From contig JAHHIA010000012.1 in NCBI GenBank assembly GCA_019359045.1, positions 1 through 64,000 on the forward strand: a stretch of DNA of 64,000 nt. The letters are read 5' to 3'. The notes beneath the pieces were generated by a model that saw only the letters and a list, made by a program, of their open reading frames with translations, searched no databases and was not told where the DNA came from. Of the stretch, positions 47,735 to 59,686 are shown piece by piece (position 1 is the stretch's first letter; every line of letters starts with the position of its first letter). The position numbers and the translations under genes are program-made. The DNA is from Scytolyngbya sp. HA4215-MV1 (GTDB lineage Bacteria; Cyanobacteriota; Cyanobacteriia; Leptolyngbyales; Leptolyngbyaceae).

Positions 47735-50092
47735 ATGACTCCAACCACTGACTTTTTGAAACAACTGAATCTCTCGCAAAGACGTGCGGTTGAGCACTAT
47801 TGCGGACCTTTGCTAGTCGTCGCTGGAGCGGGTTCGGGAAAAACGCGAGCGCTGACCTATCGCATCGCTAATCTGGTTTTAACGCACCGAGTTGATCCAG
47901 AAAATATCCTTGCAGTGACGTTTACCAACAAAGCTGCGAAGGAGATGAAAGAGCGGATTGAGAAACTATTTGCTGAGCAGGAAGCGCGGGCGAGGTATGG
48001 CAAGACATTGGCTGCACTGTCTGAACAGGAACAGACAAAACTGCGATCGCATGTTTATAAAACGCTAACCAAAGAGCTGTGGATTGGCACCTTTCACGCC
48101 TTGTGTTCTCGTATCTTGCGCTTTGATATCGATAAATTTCAGGATGATCAGGGACGAAAATGGGATCGTAATTTTTCGATTTTCGATGAATCGGATGCCC
48201 AAAGCCTGATTAAAGAGATTGTCACCAACAAGCTCAATTTGGATGACAAAAAATTTGACCCGCGATCGGTGCGCTATGCCATCAGTAATGCGAAGAATCA
48301 GGGGTGGTCGCCGCAAGATTTGGAGCGAGAGCAACCCAACTTTCGGGGACGGGTCATTGCCAACGTTTATAGTGAGTACCAATCTGCTCTCTCCAGCAAT
48401 AATGCGCTGGATTTTGATGATCTCATCCGGATTCCAGTGTTGCTGTTACGCCAAAATGAGCAGGTACGTGCCTACTGGCACAAGCGCTTTCGCCATATTC
48501 TGGTAGATGAATATCAGGACACTAATCGGACGCAGTATGACCTGATCCAACTGTTGGTGACGAATGGGGTTGATCCCCAAAAGTTTAGCGATTGGAACTA
48601 TCGCTCTGTTTTTGTGGTGGGGGATGCTGACCAGTCCATCTACTCTTTCCGGGCAGCAGATTTCACCATTCTGATGGGTTTTCAGCAAGACTTTGGCGAT
48701 GGGTTACCCGACGATGACACCCGCAGCATGGTTAAGCTGGAGGAAAATTATCGATCAACAGAAAATATTCTCGCTGTGGCGAATCAGTTGATTGAGCACA
48801 ATACGGAGCGAATCGATAAGGTTTTGAAGCCAACCCGGAGCAGTGGCGAAGCGATTTTTTGCTATCGGGCAGATGATGAAACAGCAGAAGCTGAGTTTGT
48901 GGTACAGCAGATTAGAACCCTGGAACAAAAGCACCCAGAACTGCAATGGGGTAGTTTTGCGATTCTCTACCGTACGAATGCCCAATCGCGTGCTTTAGAA
49001 GAATCCCTGGTACGCTGGCAGGTGCCTTACAAAGTGGTGGGAGGATTGCGATTCTACGATCGCAAAGAGATCAAAGACGTGTTGGCGTATTTGCGGGCGA
49101 TCGCTAATCCAGCAGATAGCATCAGTCTCTTGCGGGTCATCAATACGCCGCGTCGGGGAGTGGGTAAGGCAACGATCGATGCACTCGTGTCTGCTTCTCA
49201 ACAGTTAGGCGTGTCGCTCTGGGAAATTTTGATTGATGAGACTTCGGTCCGAACGCTGGCAGGGCGTTCTGCAAAAGGGGTGATCAGCTTTGCGCAAACG
49301 CTCCAAAAGTGGCGACAGCAGTTAGATGGTGTGTCTGCCAATGAAATTGTGCAAGGTGTATTAGAAGATTCTGGCTACGTTGCCGACCTGAAAGGGCAAG
49401 ATACCGAAGAGGCAGAAGATCGGCTAAAAAACGTGCAGGAACTCTACAACGCGGTTCTGCAATTTGAGGAAGAAAACGAAGATAAGAGCCTGATTGCGTT
49501 TCTTGCCAGTGCGACTCTGGCTTCTGACTTGGATAACCTAGACGAAGCAGCAACCAGTGTTTCGCTGATGACACTCCATTCCTCTAAGGGGTTAGAATTT
49601 CCGGTGGTGTTTTTGGTAGGGCTGGAGCAAGGTTTGTTTCCTAACTTTCGATCGTTGGAAGATGTAGCAGCGTTGGAAGAAGAGCGTAGGCTTTGCTATG
49701 TGGGGATCACCCGTGCTAAGGAGCGTTTATTTATCTCCTATGCGCGTGAACGACGGTTGTATGGTTCCCGTGAGCCTGCAAGCCCTTCGCTCTTTTTAGC
49801 AGAACTGCCCAAAGATTTACTGGAATCGAATTCTGCCAGAGCCATTCCTAGCCGGATGACCAAGGGGATGACAGCCAATCGTCTTGGAAATGGTGCGTCT
49901 GGGAGTCACCCTCAATCTACTAGTCAGGCAAATTGGAATGTGGGCGATCGGGTTGCCCATCAATCTTTCGGAACGGGACAAGTGACCCACATTTTTGGTG
50001 CAGGTAACAAAATTTGTCTAGCAATCAAGTTTCCTGGGATGCCTCAGAAAATTATTGATCCCAAGCTTGCCCCGATCGAGCGAGTTGAATAG
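47735..50092 (+). CDS. pcrA: UvrD/PcrA-type superfamily 1 DNA helicase
   Basis: 785 residues from the ATG at 47735 (47711 is another option; neither has a clear ribosome-binding site). SF1 motifs: Q-motif region LNLSQRRAVEH, motif I GAGSGKTRALTYR, motif II LVDEYQDTN, motif III VVGDADQSIYSFRAAD, motif V LMTLHSSKGLEF, motif VI LCYVGITRAKERL. The C-terminus ends in a short region with VGDRVAHQSFGTGQVTHI, the RNA polymerase/tail module seen in PcrA. Unwinds DNA 3' to 5' in replication restart and repair. Some would call it uvrD. Confidence 0.95.
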   Translation: MTPTTDFLKQLNLSQRRAVEHYCGPLLVVAGAGSGKTRALTYRIANLVLTHRVDPENILAVTFTNKAAKEMKERIEKLFAEQEARARYGKTLAALSEQEQTKLRSHVYKTLTKELWIGTFHALCSRILRFDIDKFQDDQGRKWDRNFSIFDESDAQSLIKEIVTNKLNLDDKKFDPRSVRYAISNAKNQGWSPQDLEREQPNFRGRVIANVYSEYQSALSSNNALDFDDLIRIPVLLLRQNEQVRAYWHKRFRHILVDEYQDTNRTQYDLIQLLVTNGVDPQKFSDWNYRSVFVVGDADQSIYSFRAADFTILMGFQQDFGDGLPDDDTRSMVKLEENYRSTENILAVANQLIEHNTERIDKVLKPTRSSGEAIFCYRADDETAEAEFVVQQIRTLEQKHPELQWGSFAILYRTNAQSRALEESLVRWQVPYKVVGGLRFYDRKEIKDVLAYLRAIANPADSISLLRVINTPRRGVGKATIDALVSASQQLGVSLWEILIDETSVRTLAGRSAKGVISFAQTLQKWRQQLDGVSANEIVQGVLEDSGYVADLKGQDTEEAEDRLKNVQELYNAVLQFEEENEDKSLIAFLASATLASDLDNLDEAATSVSLMTLHSSKGLEFPVVFLVGLEQGLFPNFRSLEDVAALEEERRLCYVGITRAKERLFISYARERRLYGSREPASPSLFLAELPKDLLESNSARAIPSRMTKGMTANRLGNGASGSHPQSTSQANWNVGDRVAHQSFGTGQVTHIFGAGNKICLAIKFPGMPQKIIDPKLAPIERVE

Positions 50093-50116
50093 AGACGTTC
50101 TCACCGAACGTCTCTA
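50090..50116. terminator. Hairpin between pcrA and ahcY
   Basis: An 11-bp perfect stem (TAGAGACGTTC / GAACGTCTCTA) with a five-base loop, starting at the pcrA stop codon and 38 bp before the ahcY stop. It probably ends transcription from one or both directions. Confidence 0.6.
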
Positions 50117-50154
50117 CAGAATTTAACGAGATTTCGAACCCACTGCGATGGCAA

Positions 50155-51756
<1,602 letters not shown>

Positions 51757-51999
51757 GTGAAACTGAAATCTATGCACAAACGCTCAACGATGGATGTGAC
51801 TCAGGTCATGCGCCGAGCAGAAGATCTGATTGGTGCTGCGTCTAACCGTTATCGCATTACGGTACAGGTCGCAAACCGAGCAAAGCGTCGCCGATTTGAG
51901 GATTTTGATAGCATGGATGACCCATCCATGAAGCCAGTGATGCGGGCAATTATCGAGATGTCTGATGAGTTGACCCAGCCTGAAATCATCGGTGAATAA
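51757..51999 (+). CDS. rpoZ: RNA polymerase omega subunit
   Basis: 80 residues from a GTG at 51757, chosen because GGGAG sits six bases before it; an ATG at 51772 (MHKRS) has no such site, and a TTG at 51688 gives an unconserved extension. The core [20 protein letters not shown] and the [17 protein letters not shown] tail are as in cyanobacterial omega. It assists assembly of the RNA polymerase core. Confidence 0.93.
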   Translation: MKLKSMHKRSTMDVTQVMRRAEDLIGAASNRYRITVQVANRAKRRRFEDFDSMDDPSMKPVMRAIIEMSDELTQPEIIGE

Positions 52000-52073
52000 T
52001 CGTCTGCCCAGGCTTAGCAACACTCTCTTTGGACCAGCTTGACTGGATGGGTCAAAGCAATCAGTAAAACCAT

Positions 52074-52120
52074 AAAAAAATGACGAGATGACAAAGAGTT
52101 CATCATCTCGTCATTTTTTT
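52074..52120. terminator. Bidirectional terminator between rpoZ and rnj
   Basis: An 18-base perfect stem that includes an A7 run on the left and a T7 run on the right, loop of 11 bases. Works in both directions for the convergent rpoZ and rnj genes. Confidence 0.93.
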
Positions 52121-52271
52121 AGGAAATTCTCTCAAGTTTCTAAGAAGTGCTCATTTTCCTTGTGTTTCTATGTGATGGATAGAGCTAGGGTCACCTTAGG
52201 ATGTGCAGTATTATCGATCGCACATCCTGACCCACGAATCAAGACTGTAACAAAATCCTAATCCACCTGTC

Positions 52272-54032
52272 CTAGGAGATAGCTTTGGCAACCTGGCGAG
52301 GATAGCTGCTACCGACTGTACCAACCGCTGGTTGTTCAGGTGCTTGGAGTAAAAAGACCAAAAGCGGATTTCCTTGAAATTCGCGCCGGACAAAGCGGAT
52401 CAGTTCCCGCTCAATCTGGGTACGCACCCCTACCCAATCGACTTCAACGTTTTGGTCAAACTTGCGAGTCAACTCATGCCAGCGATCGTGCAACACTGCT
52501 TCAATCACATCTCGCACCCGCAATTGCAACAGGGTGAAATCGATCGAGGAGACAACCCCCCGTAAATGCACATCTGGTTTCGCAATCAAATCACCTTGCC
52601 AGTTAATTGCCGCCGCAACCGTCACGACACCATCCCCTGCCAGCTTCTGCCGCTCTTTCAAAATTTGAGCATTGACCACACCCGATCGTGAGGCATCTAC
52701 CAGTTCAATCCCAGAAGGAACTTTGCCCGCAATCCGAATCGAGTTTTCGGTCAGTTCTACCACATCGCCATTGTCCACAATCACCATATTTTCTGCGGGA
52801 ACCCCTGTACTCTGGGCAGTTTGGGCATGTTTAACCAGCATTCGGTGTTCACCATGCACTGGCAAGAAGAATTTGGGACGGGTGAGACCGAGCATGAGTT
52901 TTTGATCTTCCTGGCAACCATGTCCAGAAACATGAATTCCTTGCTCCTTGCCGTAGATCACTTTAGCTCCCTGGATCATCAATCGATCGATCATATTAAC
53001 GACCGAGATCGTATTGCCAGGAATCGGGTTTGCCGACAGTACAACGGTGTCACCTTCCCGGATCTTAATCTGACGGTGATCGCCATTAGAGATGCGAGTC
53101 AACGCCGACATCGGCTCTCCCTGAGAACCCGTGGTCAAGATCAACACATTTTCATCGGGCACCTGATTGATCACATTCAAGGGTTGCAACAGGCTGTCTT
53201 CGCATTTGATATAGCCCAGATTGCGAGAATGAGCAATCACATTCAGCATGGAGCGTCCAACCACAGATACAACTCGACCGTGTTTTTTTGCCAAATCCAA
53301 AATTAGATTGATCCGATGAACTGAAGAGGCAAAGGTTGTGACGAGCAAGCGTCCTTTTGCCTGACCAAAAACCCGATCCAGATTGGGATAAACCGATCGT
53401 TCAGAAGGCGTAAAGCCAGGAACTTCCGAATTAGTCGAATCACTAATTAAACAAAGCACCCCTTTTTCGCCGTACTCTGCCAGCTTTTGGAAATCGAAAA
53501 ACTCACCATCGACAGGCGTATGATCGACCTTGAAATCTCCAGTGTGGATCACGATACCGACTGGGGTATGGATCGCAACGGTAAAGCTATCCGCGATCGA
53601 ATGCGTATTGCGGATATATTGCACAAAAAAGTGCTTACCAATTCGGACAATATCGCGGGGCTGAACCGTTTTCAGTTCAGTTCGATTGGTCACTCCCGCT
53701 TCTTGTAGCTTTTCTTTTAGCAGCGCCATCGCCAACCGGGGACCGTACATCACCGGAATATCAAACTGTTTAAGGTGAAAAGGAATGCCACCAATATGAT
53801 CTTCATGCCCATGCGTGACGATCATGCCTTTAATTTTGTGGCGGTTTTCGCGCAGGTAAGTCATATCAGGCAGGACGATGTTAACGCCATGCATCCCATC
53901 CGTTGGGAACGCCAGCCCTGCATCTAGCAAAATAATTTCGTCTTCATATTCAAAGACACAAGTGTTTTTGCCAATTTCATGCAGTCCACCAAGCGGAATG
54001 ACTTTAAGGGCTGATTTATTTTTTTCGGTCAT
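52272..54032 (-). CDS. rnj: Ribonuclease J
   Basis: 586 residues. A metallo-beta-lactamase/beta-CASP nuclease with the metal motif VTHGHEDHIGGIPF, LDAGLAFPTD upstream and VSGHGCQED (motif B/C region). The C-terminal part provides the dimer and tail regions. RNase J degrades and matures mRNA and rRNA with 5' exonuclease and endonuclease activity, and is essential in many cyanobacteria. Third gene of the asd-dapA-rnj order on the minus strand. Confidence 0.96.
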   Translation of the reverse strand: MTEKNKSALKVIPLGGLHEIGKNTCVFEYEDEIILLDAGLAFPTDGMHGVNIVLPDMTYLRENRHKIKGMIVTHGHEDHIGGIPFHLKQFDIPVMYGPRLAMALLKEKLQEAGVTNRTELKTVQPRDIVRIGKHFFVQYIRNTHSIADSFTVAIHTPVGIVIHTGDFKVDHTPVDGEFFDFQKLAEYGEKGVLCLISDSTNSEVPGFTPSERSVYPNLDRVFGQAKGRLLVTTFASSVHRINLILDLAKKHGRVVSVVGRSMLNVIAHSRNLGYIKCEDSLLQPLNVINQVPDENVLILTTGSQGEPMSALTRISNGDHRQIKIREGDTVVLSANPIPGNTISVVNMIDRLMIQGAKVIYGKEQGIHVSGHGCQEDQKLMLGLTRPKFFLPVHGEHRMLVKHAQTAQSTGVPAENMVIVDNGDVVELTENSIRIAGKVPSGIELVDASRSGVVNAQILKERQKLAGDGVVTVAAAINWQGDLIAKPDVHLRGVVSSIDFTLLQLRVRDVIEAVLHDRWHELTRKFDQNVEVDWVGVRTQIERELIRFVRREFQGNPLLVFLLQAPEQPAVGTVGSSYPRQVAKAIS

Positions 54033-54200
54033 GTGTATCCGTTTCTAGGGTTGATATGAAAAGAAAATTGATGAGAATTTGGCTTAAATAATTAGAAGCC
54101 AGCTCAGAGGCAGCTTTTTGAAGAGCGTCACTGAGAAAAATCATCCATTTGTTCGTAAAACCATGGACTATTCAGTTGTCAAAAAACTCTTGGTTGCGCT

Positions 54201-55082
54201 CTAGAGCAGTTCCAGATCTGCCAAAACCGATTTCAACTTCTCAACCACTACGGCTTCAGGTTCACAGAGTGGCAATCGTAAAGAACCTACGTCCCAACCC
54301 TGAAGCTTGAGTGCTGCCTTTACCGGAATTGGATTTGTCGTTAGGAATAAAGCTTTGAACAAAGAAAAAAGTTTTAAGTGAATCTGGGTAGCAACCTGGG
54401 TTTGACCAGCTTCAAAGGTTTGCACCATTTGTTGTAAGGGCTTGCCGACCAGATGGCTAGCAACGCTGACGACTCCTCGTGCGCCCACTGCCATCAAAGG
54501 AAGTGTAAGGGAGTCATCCCCAGAGTAAATGCCAAAATCCGGTGGTGTCAACTGCCGAATTAAACTTGCTTGGTCTAAGTTGCCACTGGCTTCTTTGATT
54601 GCGACGATGTTAGGAACTTCTGCAAGGCGGGCAACCGTTTCGGGTTGCAGATTTTGGCTAGTTCGCCCCGGCACATTGTAGAGCATAATCGGTAAGGCGG
54701 TCGCCTCAGAGATCGCTCGAAAATGGGCATAAAGCCCCTCTTGGGGTGGCTTATTGTAGTAAGGGACAACCTGTAGAGAACCGTCTAAACCAAGCTTTTC
54801 AGCCTTTTGAGTGGCAACGATCGCTTCCTGGGTTGAATTCGACCCTGTTCCTGCAATAATCTTTGACTTGCCAGAAACTGCCTGCTTGACCACTTGGAAT
54901 AATTCATACTCCTCCTCCCAGCTTAGCGCAGGAGACTCGCCAGTGGTACCACAAACGACTAAAGTATCTGAACCATTTTCTGCCAGATAAACCGCCAGCT
55001 TCTCAGCGACCGCATAATTCACAGTGCCATCGTGAGCAAAGGGCGTAATCATCGCCGTCAAAATACGTCCGAAATCTACCAC
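54201..55082 (-). CDS. dapA: 4-hydroxy-tetrahydrodipicolinate synthase
   Basis: 293 residues, full length. Condenses pyruvate with aspartate semialdehyde in lysine and diaminopimelate synthesis. The catalytic lysine is in VAIKEASGN, the GTTGESPAL loop contains the threonine pair, and the NVPGRT segment supplies the tyrosine-arginine region (MLYNVPGRT). GTG start. It lies 121 bp after asd, which makes its substrate, and before rnj. Confidence 0.97.
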   Translation of the reverse strand: MVDFGRILTAMITPFAHDGTVNYAVAEKLAVYLAENGSDTLVVCGTTGESPALSWEEEYELFQVVKQAVSGKSKIIAGTGSNSTQEAIVATQKAEKLGLDGSLQVVPYYNKPPQEGLYAHFRAISEATALPIMLYNVPGRTSQNLQPETVARLAEVPNIVAIKEASGNLDQASLIRQLTPPDFGIYSGDDSLTLPLMAVGARGVVSVASHLVGKPLQQMVQTFEAGQTQVATQIHLKLFSLFKALFLTTNPIPVKAALKLQGWDVGSLRLPLCEPEAVVVEKLKSVLADLELL

Positions 55083-55203
55083 ACTCGAATTAAACTCCTC
55101 TATGGGTCAAACTGCCAGCAATTTGATTTTGGCTTTCAGCTTTCTTACCTGCTTGTATCTTTTGTCTTCTCGTTCGATCAGTCAAGCCCTAAAGGCGCAA
55201 CAA

Positions 55204-56244
55204 CTATTTCGCCATTGCCATTGCTGGTTTCAGCAAATCTTTTTCAATTAAAAGTTCAGCAATTTGCACCGCATTCAGAGCAGCACCTTTGCGGATTTGA
55301 TCGCCGCACAGCCAGAGTTCCAAGCAATGGGGGTTGGAAATGTCCTGACGAATGCGTCCTACTAGCACTTCATCCAACCCACTGGCTTCGATCGGCATGG
55401 GGAAGTAATTGGATTGCCAATCTTCAACAATACGCACCCCTGGAGCCTGACTGAGAATTTCTTTGGCTTGAGCAACCTTAAAGCGAGAGTCAAACTCTAG
55501 ATTAAGCGCTTCGGAGTGCGCCCGCAGTACGGGAACCCGCACACAAGTCGCCGTCACGCGCAAATCGGGGACACCAAAAATCTTTCGGGTCTCGTGCACC
55601 ATCTTCATTTCCTCTTCACAATAACCCTGGTCATCGAACTTAGAGTTGTGGGGGAAAAGATTGAACGCCAAAGGAAAGGGAAAGATTTCGGGTATCGCTT
55701 CTTCGTCATTGAGAATAGCTCTGGACTGCACCCTGACTTCTTCCATCGCTCGTGCACCTGCCCCGCTAGCGGATTGGTAGGTAGAAGCCACAATCCGACG
55801 AATGGGCTGCACCCGATGCAACGGATACGTGGCAACCGCCATTAAAATTGTTGTGCAGTTAGGATTGGCAATGAGTCCTTGGTGAGCTGCGGCATCGTCT
55901 GGGTTGACCTCTGGGACAATGAGTGGCACTTTAGGGTCCATCCGAAAAGCGCTGGAGTTGTCAATCACAACGGCTCCCGCAGAAATTGCCCGCTGTGCCC
56001 AGGTTTTGGAGGTGGAGCCGCCTGCCGAAGCCAGGACTAAATCGACATCGTCAAATGCGTGTTCATCCACCACTTCTACAGGAAGATGCTCACCTTGAAA
56101 CGAAACAGTTTTACCTGCCGAGCGGGGTGATGCCAGGAGCTTTAAATTCGATAATGGAAAATAGCGACTTTCTAGAAGTTGCAGAAGCTCTGCTCCCACT
56201 GCCCCCGTAGCACCTAAAATTGCCACCCGGTAGGATTGACCCAC
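55204..56244 (-). CDS. asd: Aspartate-semialdehyde dehydrogenase
   Basis: 346 residues. Reduces aspartyl phosphate to the semialdehyde with NADPH, the branch point to lysine, threonine, methionine and diaminopimelate. N-terminal VAILGATGAVGAELLQLL binds NADP; the active-site cysteine is in NPNCTTI; a conserved AHSEAL histidine follows. GTG start with a strong AAAGGAGG eight bases upstream. First gene of the asd-dapA-rnj run. Confidence 0.97.
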   Translation of the reverse strand: MGQSYRVAILGATGAVGAELLQLLESRYFPLSNLKLLASPRSAGKTVSFQGEHLPVEVVDEHAFDDVDLVLASAGGSTSKTWAQRAISAGAVVIDNSSAFRMDPKVPLIVPEVNPDDAAAHQGLIANPNCTTILMAVATYPLHRVQPIRRIVASTYQSASGAGARAMEEVRVQSRAILNDEEAIPEIFPFPLAFNLFPHNSKFDDQGYCEEEMKMVHETRKIFGVPDLRVTATCVRVPVLRAHSEALNLEFDSRFKVAQAKEILSQAPGVRIVEDWQSNYFPMPIEASGLDEVLVGRIRQDISNPHCLELWLCGDQIRKGAALNAVQIAELLIEKDLLKPAMAMAK

Positions 56245-56524
56245 GTTAATTTCCTCCTTTTTTGAGAATCACCACAGACTATTTATTTGAATATAAGAAA
56301 ATCAAATCTCATCAGAATATTATTTTCAGTTAATTTTTTTTAAGCATTCACTCGTTTAATTCATTACCAGTTTCTAAGGGTAATTATCTACTCACATCGC
56401 CTCGCCAGGTCGTTACACAACTTAAGCGATCGCTCGCGAGGGCAAAGCTAACATAAATTTCTAACTTTCAGTTTTAAGAGTGCTTATACTCGCTCATCAT
56501 CATTCATTTTGCAGCGTAACAGGT

Positions 56525-56845
56525 TTAACTGGGTCCGTGGGATTTGGCACCATCGCCATGGCTAGGGCAAGGGGGCGCAGAAATGGAACGATCAAGCCAA
56601 CCCACTGCTTGCTGAAGTCGAGGCAGCGCTTCTTCGGGCTGATCCTTCAGCAAAAAGACCAATGCAGCTGCAACCTGTTCCTTTGCGCGTGCCTTACGGT
56701 TAGACTTGAGCCGATGCCACTCGCGATCGCCAATCGTCAACCGTTCCACCATTAACTGTGCCAGTTGTAGATCGGTTAGCTCAGCCGCAGCGAAATCTGT
56801 CACTGATGGATTGGGAAGTGAGAGAGAATCCGTCATATCGGGCAA
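56525..56845 (-). CDS. Small conserved cyanobacterial protein (possibly DUF6439)
   Basis: 106 residues, soluble and largely helical: LAQLMVERLTIGDREWHRLKSN, then KEQVAAALVFLLKDQPEEAL and WLDRSISAPPCPSHG. The second half matches my memory of the DUF6439 family, which has no known function. It stands alone, divergent from the coiled-coil gene at 56929. Confidence 0.65.
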   Translation of the reverse strand: MPDMTDSLSLPNPSVTDFAAAELTDLQLAQLMVERLTIGDREWHRLKSNRKARAKEQVAAALVFLLKDQPEEALPRLQQAVGWLDRSISAPPCPSHGDGAKSHGPS

Positions 56846-56928
56846 TCTTTTGAAAGGCTTGAAAGAGAAATTCAGGTGGCATCGATTGGGTATCTCCCAA
56901 TCTCCTATCTTTACTCTACTATGCTTCT

Positions 56929-57393
56929 ATGAAGTCGTCCCAGGAAACCCCGCAAGAGCCAGTGAGTGATTCGGCACAACCTCCCCAACCACAAGCGGAG
57001 GCGGTATTGGATTTTGAGCAATTCTTAGTAGCGGTGGAGCAATCGCTTCAGGAACTCAAAAGCCGCTATCAGCAAATTCAAACCGATCAACAGCAGCAAT
57101 TGGACCTACAAGCCCAACAGAGAGAACTTCAACAGCAGTTGAAACAAACCCCTGATCCCGCATTACGACAAGAATTAACAAAACTTAAAGACCAACTAGA
57201 AGAACTGGAAGTCAAGCTGGAAAGCCGCCTGCTCTCCTGGCTCAGCTTTCGGGAAAAGTTTTGGCAAATTGTCCGTTTTTTGGGATTGGGTATGGCAATC
57301 GGTTGGGTTTTCGCCTTTGTTACCCTCAAATCTCCTAAACCAGCCCCCGATGCAACATCGCCCACGACTCAATCTCCGCAACCTCATCAATAA
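56929..57393 (+). CDS. Coiled-coil membrane protein, unknown
   Basis: 154 residues. An acidic Pro/Gln-rich N-terminus, a Gln/Leu-rich coiled coil at about 40-95, a hydrophobic helix (IVRFLGLGMAIGWVFAFVTL) near 112-132, and a short Pro/Ser/Thr-rich tail. A single-helix membrane protein of the kind common in cyanobacteria, with no recognised domain. Confidence 0.6.
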   Translation: MKSSQETPQEPVSDSAQPPQPQAEAVLDFEQFLVAVEQSLQELKSRYQQIQTDQQQQLDLQAQQRELQQQLKQTPDPALRQELTKLKDQLEELEVKLESRLLSWLSFREKFWQIVRFLGLGMAIGWVFAFVTLKSPKPAPDATSPTTQSPQPHQ

Positions 57394-57477
57394 ACTAAAC
57401 TGAGCGAACCATTGGAGCCAGAGCGCGGTTTCCTTAAGCACTCAAGGGATAATCGGCAGCCATGATCCAACTTGTTA

Positions 57478-57502
57478 AGTGGATTGCCCATTGCAATCCA
57501 CT
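57478..57502. terminator. Hairpin between the coiled-coil gene and moaC
   Basis: A ten-base stem AGTGGATTGC / GCAATCCACT with a five-base loop, overlapping the moaC stop codon. Likely a terminator or insulating hairpin between convergent genes. Confidence 0.5.
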
Positions 57503-58017
57503 CAAACCGCATCGAGGTTATAGTCTCCCGACTTGCCCCCCGTTTTGTGAATTAGGCGAATATTTTCAATTTGCATCGATTTTTCTAATGCTTTTGCCAT
57601 GTCATAGAGGGTTAACGCCGCGATCGCTACTGCTGTCAGTGCTTCCATCTCCACCCCTGTTTCTGCCTTGGTCTTGACTTCTGCCTGAATTTGTATTCCC
57701 GGCAATGTGGGGTCAGGGGTCAGAGTGACTTCAACTTTTTGCAACGGCAGCGGATGGCAAAGGGGGATGAGTTGCGAGGTCTGTTTCGCTGCCATGATGC
57801 CTGCCAACCGAGCCGTTCCTAACACATCCCCTTTGGGGGCATTGCCAGATTGGATCGCTGCCAACGTTGCGGGCAACATACGGATTTGTCCCGCCGCGAT
57901 CGCCCGTCGCACAGTCGAGGCTTTGGTGGAGACATCCACCATGTGTGCCTGTCCCTGCTGATCCAGATGGGTCAATCTTGGCTCAAGCGAAGCAAAATCA
58001 GTCTGATCAGAATTCAT
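57502..58017 (-). CDS. moaC: Cyclic pyranopterin monophosphate synthase
   Basis: 171 residues. Second enzyme of molybdenum cofactor synthesis, making cPMP from the MoaA product. It has the family's IPLCHPLPL catalytic segment and the METGVEME-like stretch ([11 protein letters not shown]). Full length. No other moa gene is in the window. Confidence 0.96.
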   Translation of the reverse strand: MNSDQTDFASLEPRLTHLDQQGQAHMVDVSTKASTVRRAIAAGQIRMLPATLAAIQSGNAPKGDVLGTARLAGIMAAKQTSQLIPLCHPLPLQKVEVTLTPDPTLPGIQIQAEVKTKAETGVEMEALTAVAIAALTLYDMAKALEKSMQIENIRLIHKTGGKSGDYNLDAV

Positions 58018-58067
58018 TGAGAAATTTTGTGTCGTGGCTCAAGCTATGATACTATTGAAATTCGTGA

Positions 58068-58141
58068 GGGCCTGTAGCTCAGTGGACTAGAGCACGTGGC
58101 TACGGACCACGGTGTCGGGGGTTCGAATCCCTCCTGGCCCG
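58068..58141 (+). tRNA. trnR: tRNA-Arg (anticodon ACG)
   Basis: A cloverleaf is readable: acceptor arms 58068-58074 with 58134-58140 (one U-U mismatch), D-arm TAGCTCAGTGGACTAGA, anticodon stem CGTGG/CCACG with loop CTACGGA (anticodon ACG at 58102-58104), T-arm GGGGGTTCGAATCCCTC, discriminator G at 58141. CCA is not encoded. Confidence 0.95.
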
Positions 58142-58146
58142 TCCAA

Positions 58147-58177
58147 AACAGGGGGTGCGATGTATGCACCCCCTGTT
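58147..58177 (+). terminator. Terminator after tRNA-Arg
   Basis: A 12-base perfect stem AACAGGGGGTGC / GCACCCCCTGTT with a seven-base loop, starting six bases after the tRNA. Confidence 0.8.
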
Positions 58178-58209
58178 CATTAGGGGGTAGATCTTTAGCT
58201 TTGACGGCA

Positions 58210-59457
58210 TCATTTCGGGGTAGATAGTGCGTATACATCTCGTCCTGCTCCCAGGGCAAAACGAAGCGAATAGGTCAGGTTTTTGCTGTTCAGGGTACTA
58301 AATAGGGTCAATGCGATGACCCCCAAACAGGCCGCCAGCCCAAACAGATTACGATACCCTGTGTGATCGGCAAACGAACCCAGTAGCGGAGCTGAGATCG
58401 CAATACCTAAGTCAAATCCGTTCAGGCACAGCCCCAGGAATCGACCCCGCTCATAGGCTTCTGCCCGATCGGCAACCAGGGCTACCATGCTGGGTAACAA
58501 AATTCCGGCACCGCTGCCTTCCAGCACCCCTGCTAGCAAAAATCCTGATGCCTGGTGCGCTTCAAATAGCATGAACATCGCAACGGCGTAAAGTAACAAT
58601 CCCAAGCTGATGAATCGCCCTCGCCCGTAGCGATCGGATGCCCGTCCAATCGGTAACCGTACCGTGAAACTGGCGATCGCTGCTGCGGTATAAAACAAGC
58701 CTGCATTTAACTGTACTCGCGTTTCTTGCAGCAACAAAGGCATGAACGTGGTCAGGGTGCCAAATGCCAGTCCGATCATCATCAGGGTGAGGGTGGGAAT
58801 CCGCAACCGAGGGCTGAGTAACAACCGCCAAAATCGACGATCGGCAGGACGCGCTGCTCCAGTCGATGTCACATCTTTGGGGAGAGCAGGCACCTGAACT
58901 GGCAAACTACACATTAATCCAGCCACGCCCAAACTGCTGGACAGCAGAAGGAGGGGCACACTCCCAAAACTGGCGTACAAAAAACCGCCGATCGCGGGTC
59001 CTAATGCCATTCCAATCGGACTTGCCAGGGTCATATAACCCAGCACTTCACCCCGATGCTCAGGCGGCGAAAGATCAACGACCAATGCACTGTAAGCAGT
59101 GGTAAATGCTGCGATACTAATGCCATGAAAAATACGGACGATGGCAAGCGGCAAGAGTGCATGAGTCGTTAGATACCCCAAGGGGGCGATCGCTGCCACC
59201 ACTAATCCAATCAGCAAAACCAGCTTTCGCCCCCGCAAGTCCGCCAGGATGCCTAATTGGGGACGAAATACTAACAGCCCGATCGCGAACGATCCCATCA
59301 CCCAACCTAATTGCTGGTTATTGGCTCCTACTGATTTGATATACAGCGGCAATACAGGCAGTAAAGAAGCCAGACTGATCCAAAACAGGAGCGCGCAAAT
59401 AAAGAGGATTAATAAATTGCGCTGTGACTCTGATTTGATGAGATTCAATGATTTCAA
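58210..59457 (-). CDS. Major facilitator superfamily transporter
   Basis: 415 residues with about twelve hydrophobic helices. The loop after helix 2 has ADLRGRKLVLLIG (the MFS motif GxLaDrxGrr), and after helix 8 ASDRYGRGRFI repeats the motif in the second half. The pattern fits drug or small-molecule efflux pumps of the TetA/MdtG sort; the substrate is unknown. The start is a TTG with GAGGAA eight bases before it. Confidence 0.85.
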   Translation of the reverse strand: MKSLNLIKSESQRNLLILFICALLFWISLASLLPVLPLYIKSVGANNQQLGWVMGSFAIGLLVFRPQLGILADLRGRKLVLLIGLVVAAIAPLGYLTTHALLPLAIVRIFHGISIAAFTTAYSALVVDLSPPEHRGEVLGYMTLASPIGMALGPAIGGFLYASFGSVPLLLLSSSLGVAGLMCSLPVQVPALPKDVTSTGAARPADRRFWRLLLSPRLRIPTLTLMMIGLAFGTLTTFMPLLLQETRVQLNAGLFYTAAAIASFTVRLPIGRASDRYGRGRFISLGLLLYAVAMFMLFEAHQASGFLLAGVLEGSGAGILLPSMVALVADRAEAYERGRFLGLCLNGFDLGIAISAPLLGSFADHTGYRNLFGLAACLGVIALTLFSTLNSKNLTYSLRFALGAGRDVYALSTPK

Positions 59458-59686
59458 AGATCTAATTCCTCTTCGCCCAAATCTTGATACTGCGATGCAT
59501 CGAAGCCAGAACCCACGATTGTCTTATGTTCGCCTGGTTCTTTGATGAAACGCTTCGCCTGATTTGGCGATTTTTACTCCTCAAGTGAGCAATTGTGTCA
59601 ATCTATCTACCATAAGAGGTAGAACAATTTGCATCAAAAAATGAATGGGCAAATTCAAGGGTAAGTCTACAAGTATAGCCCGCTGC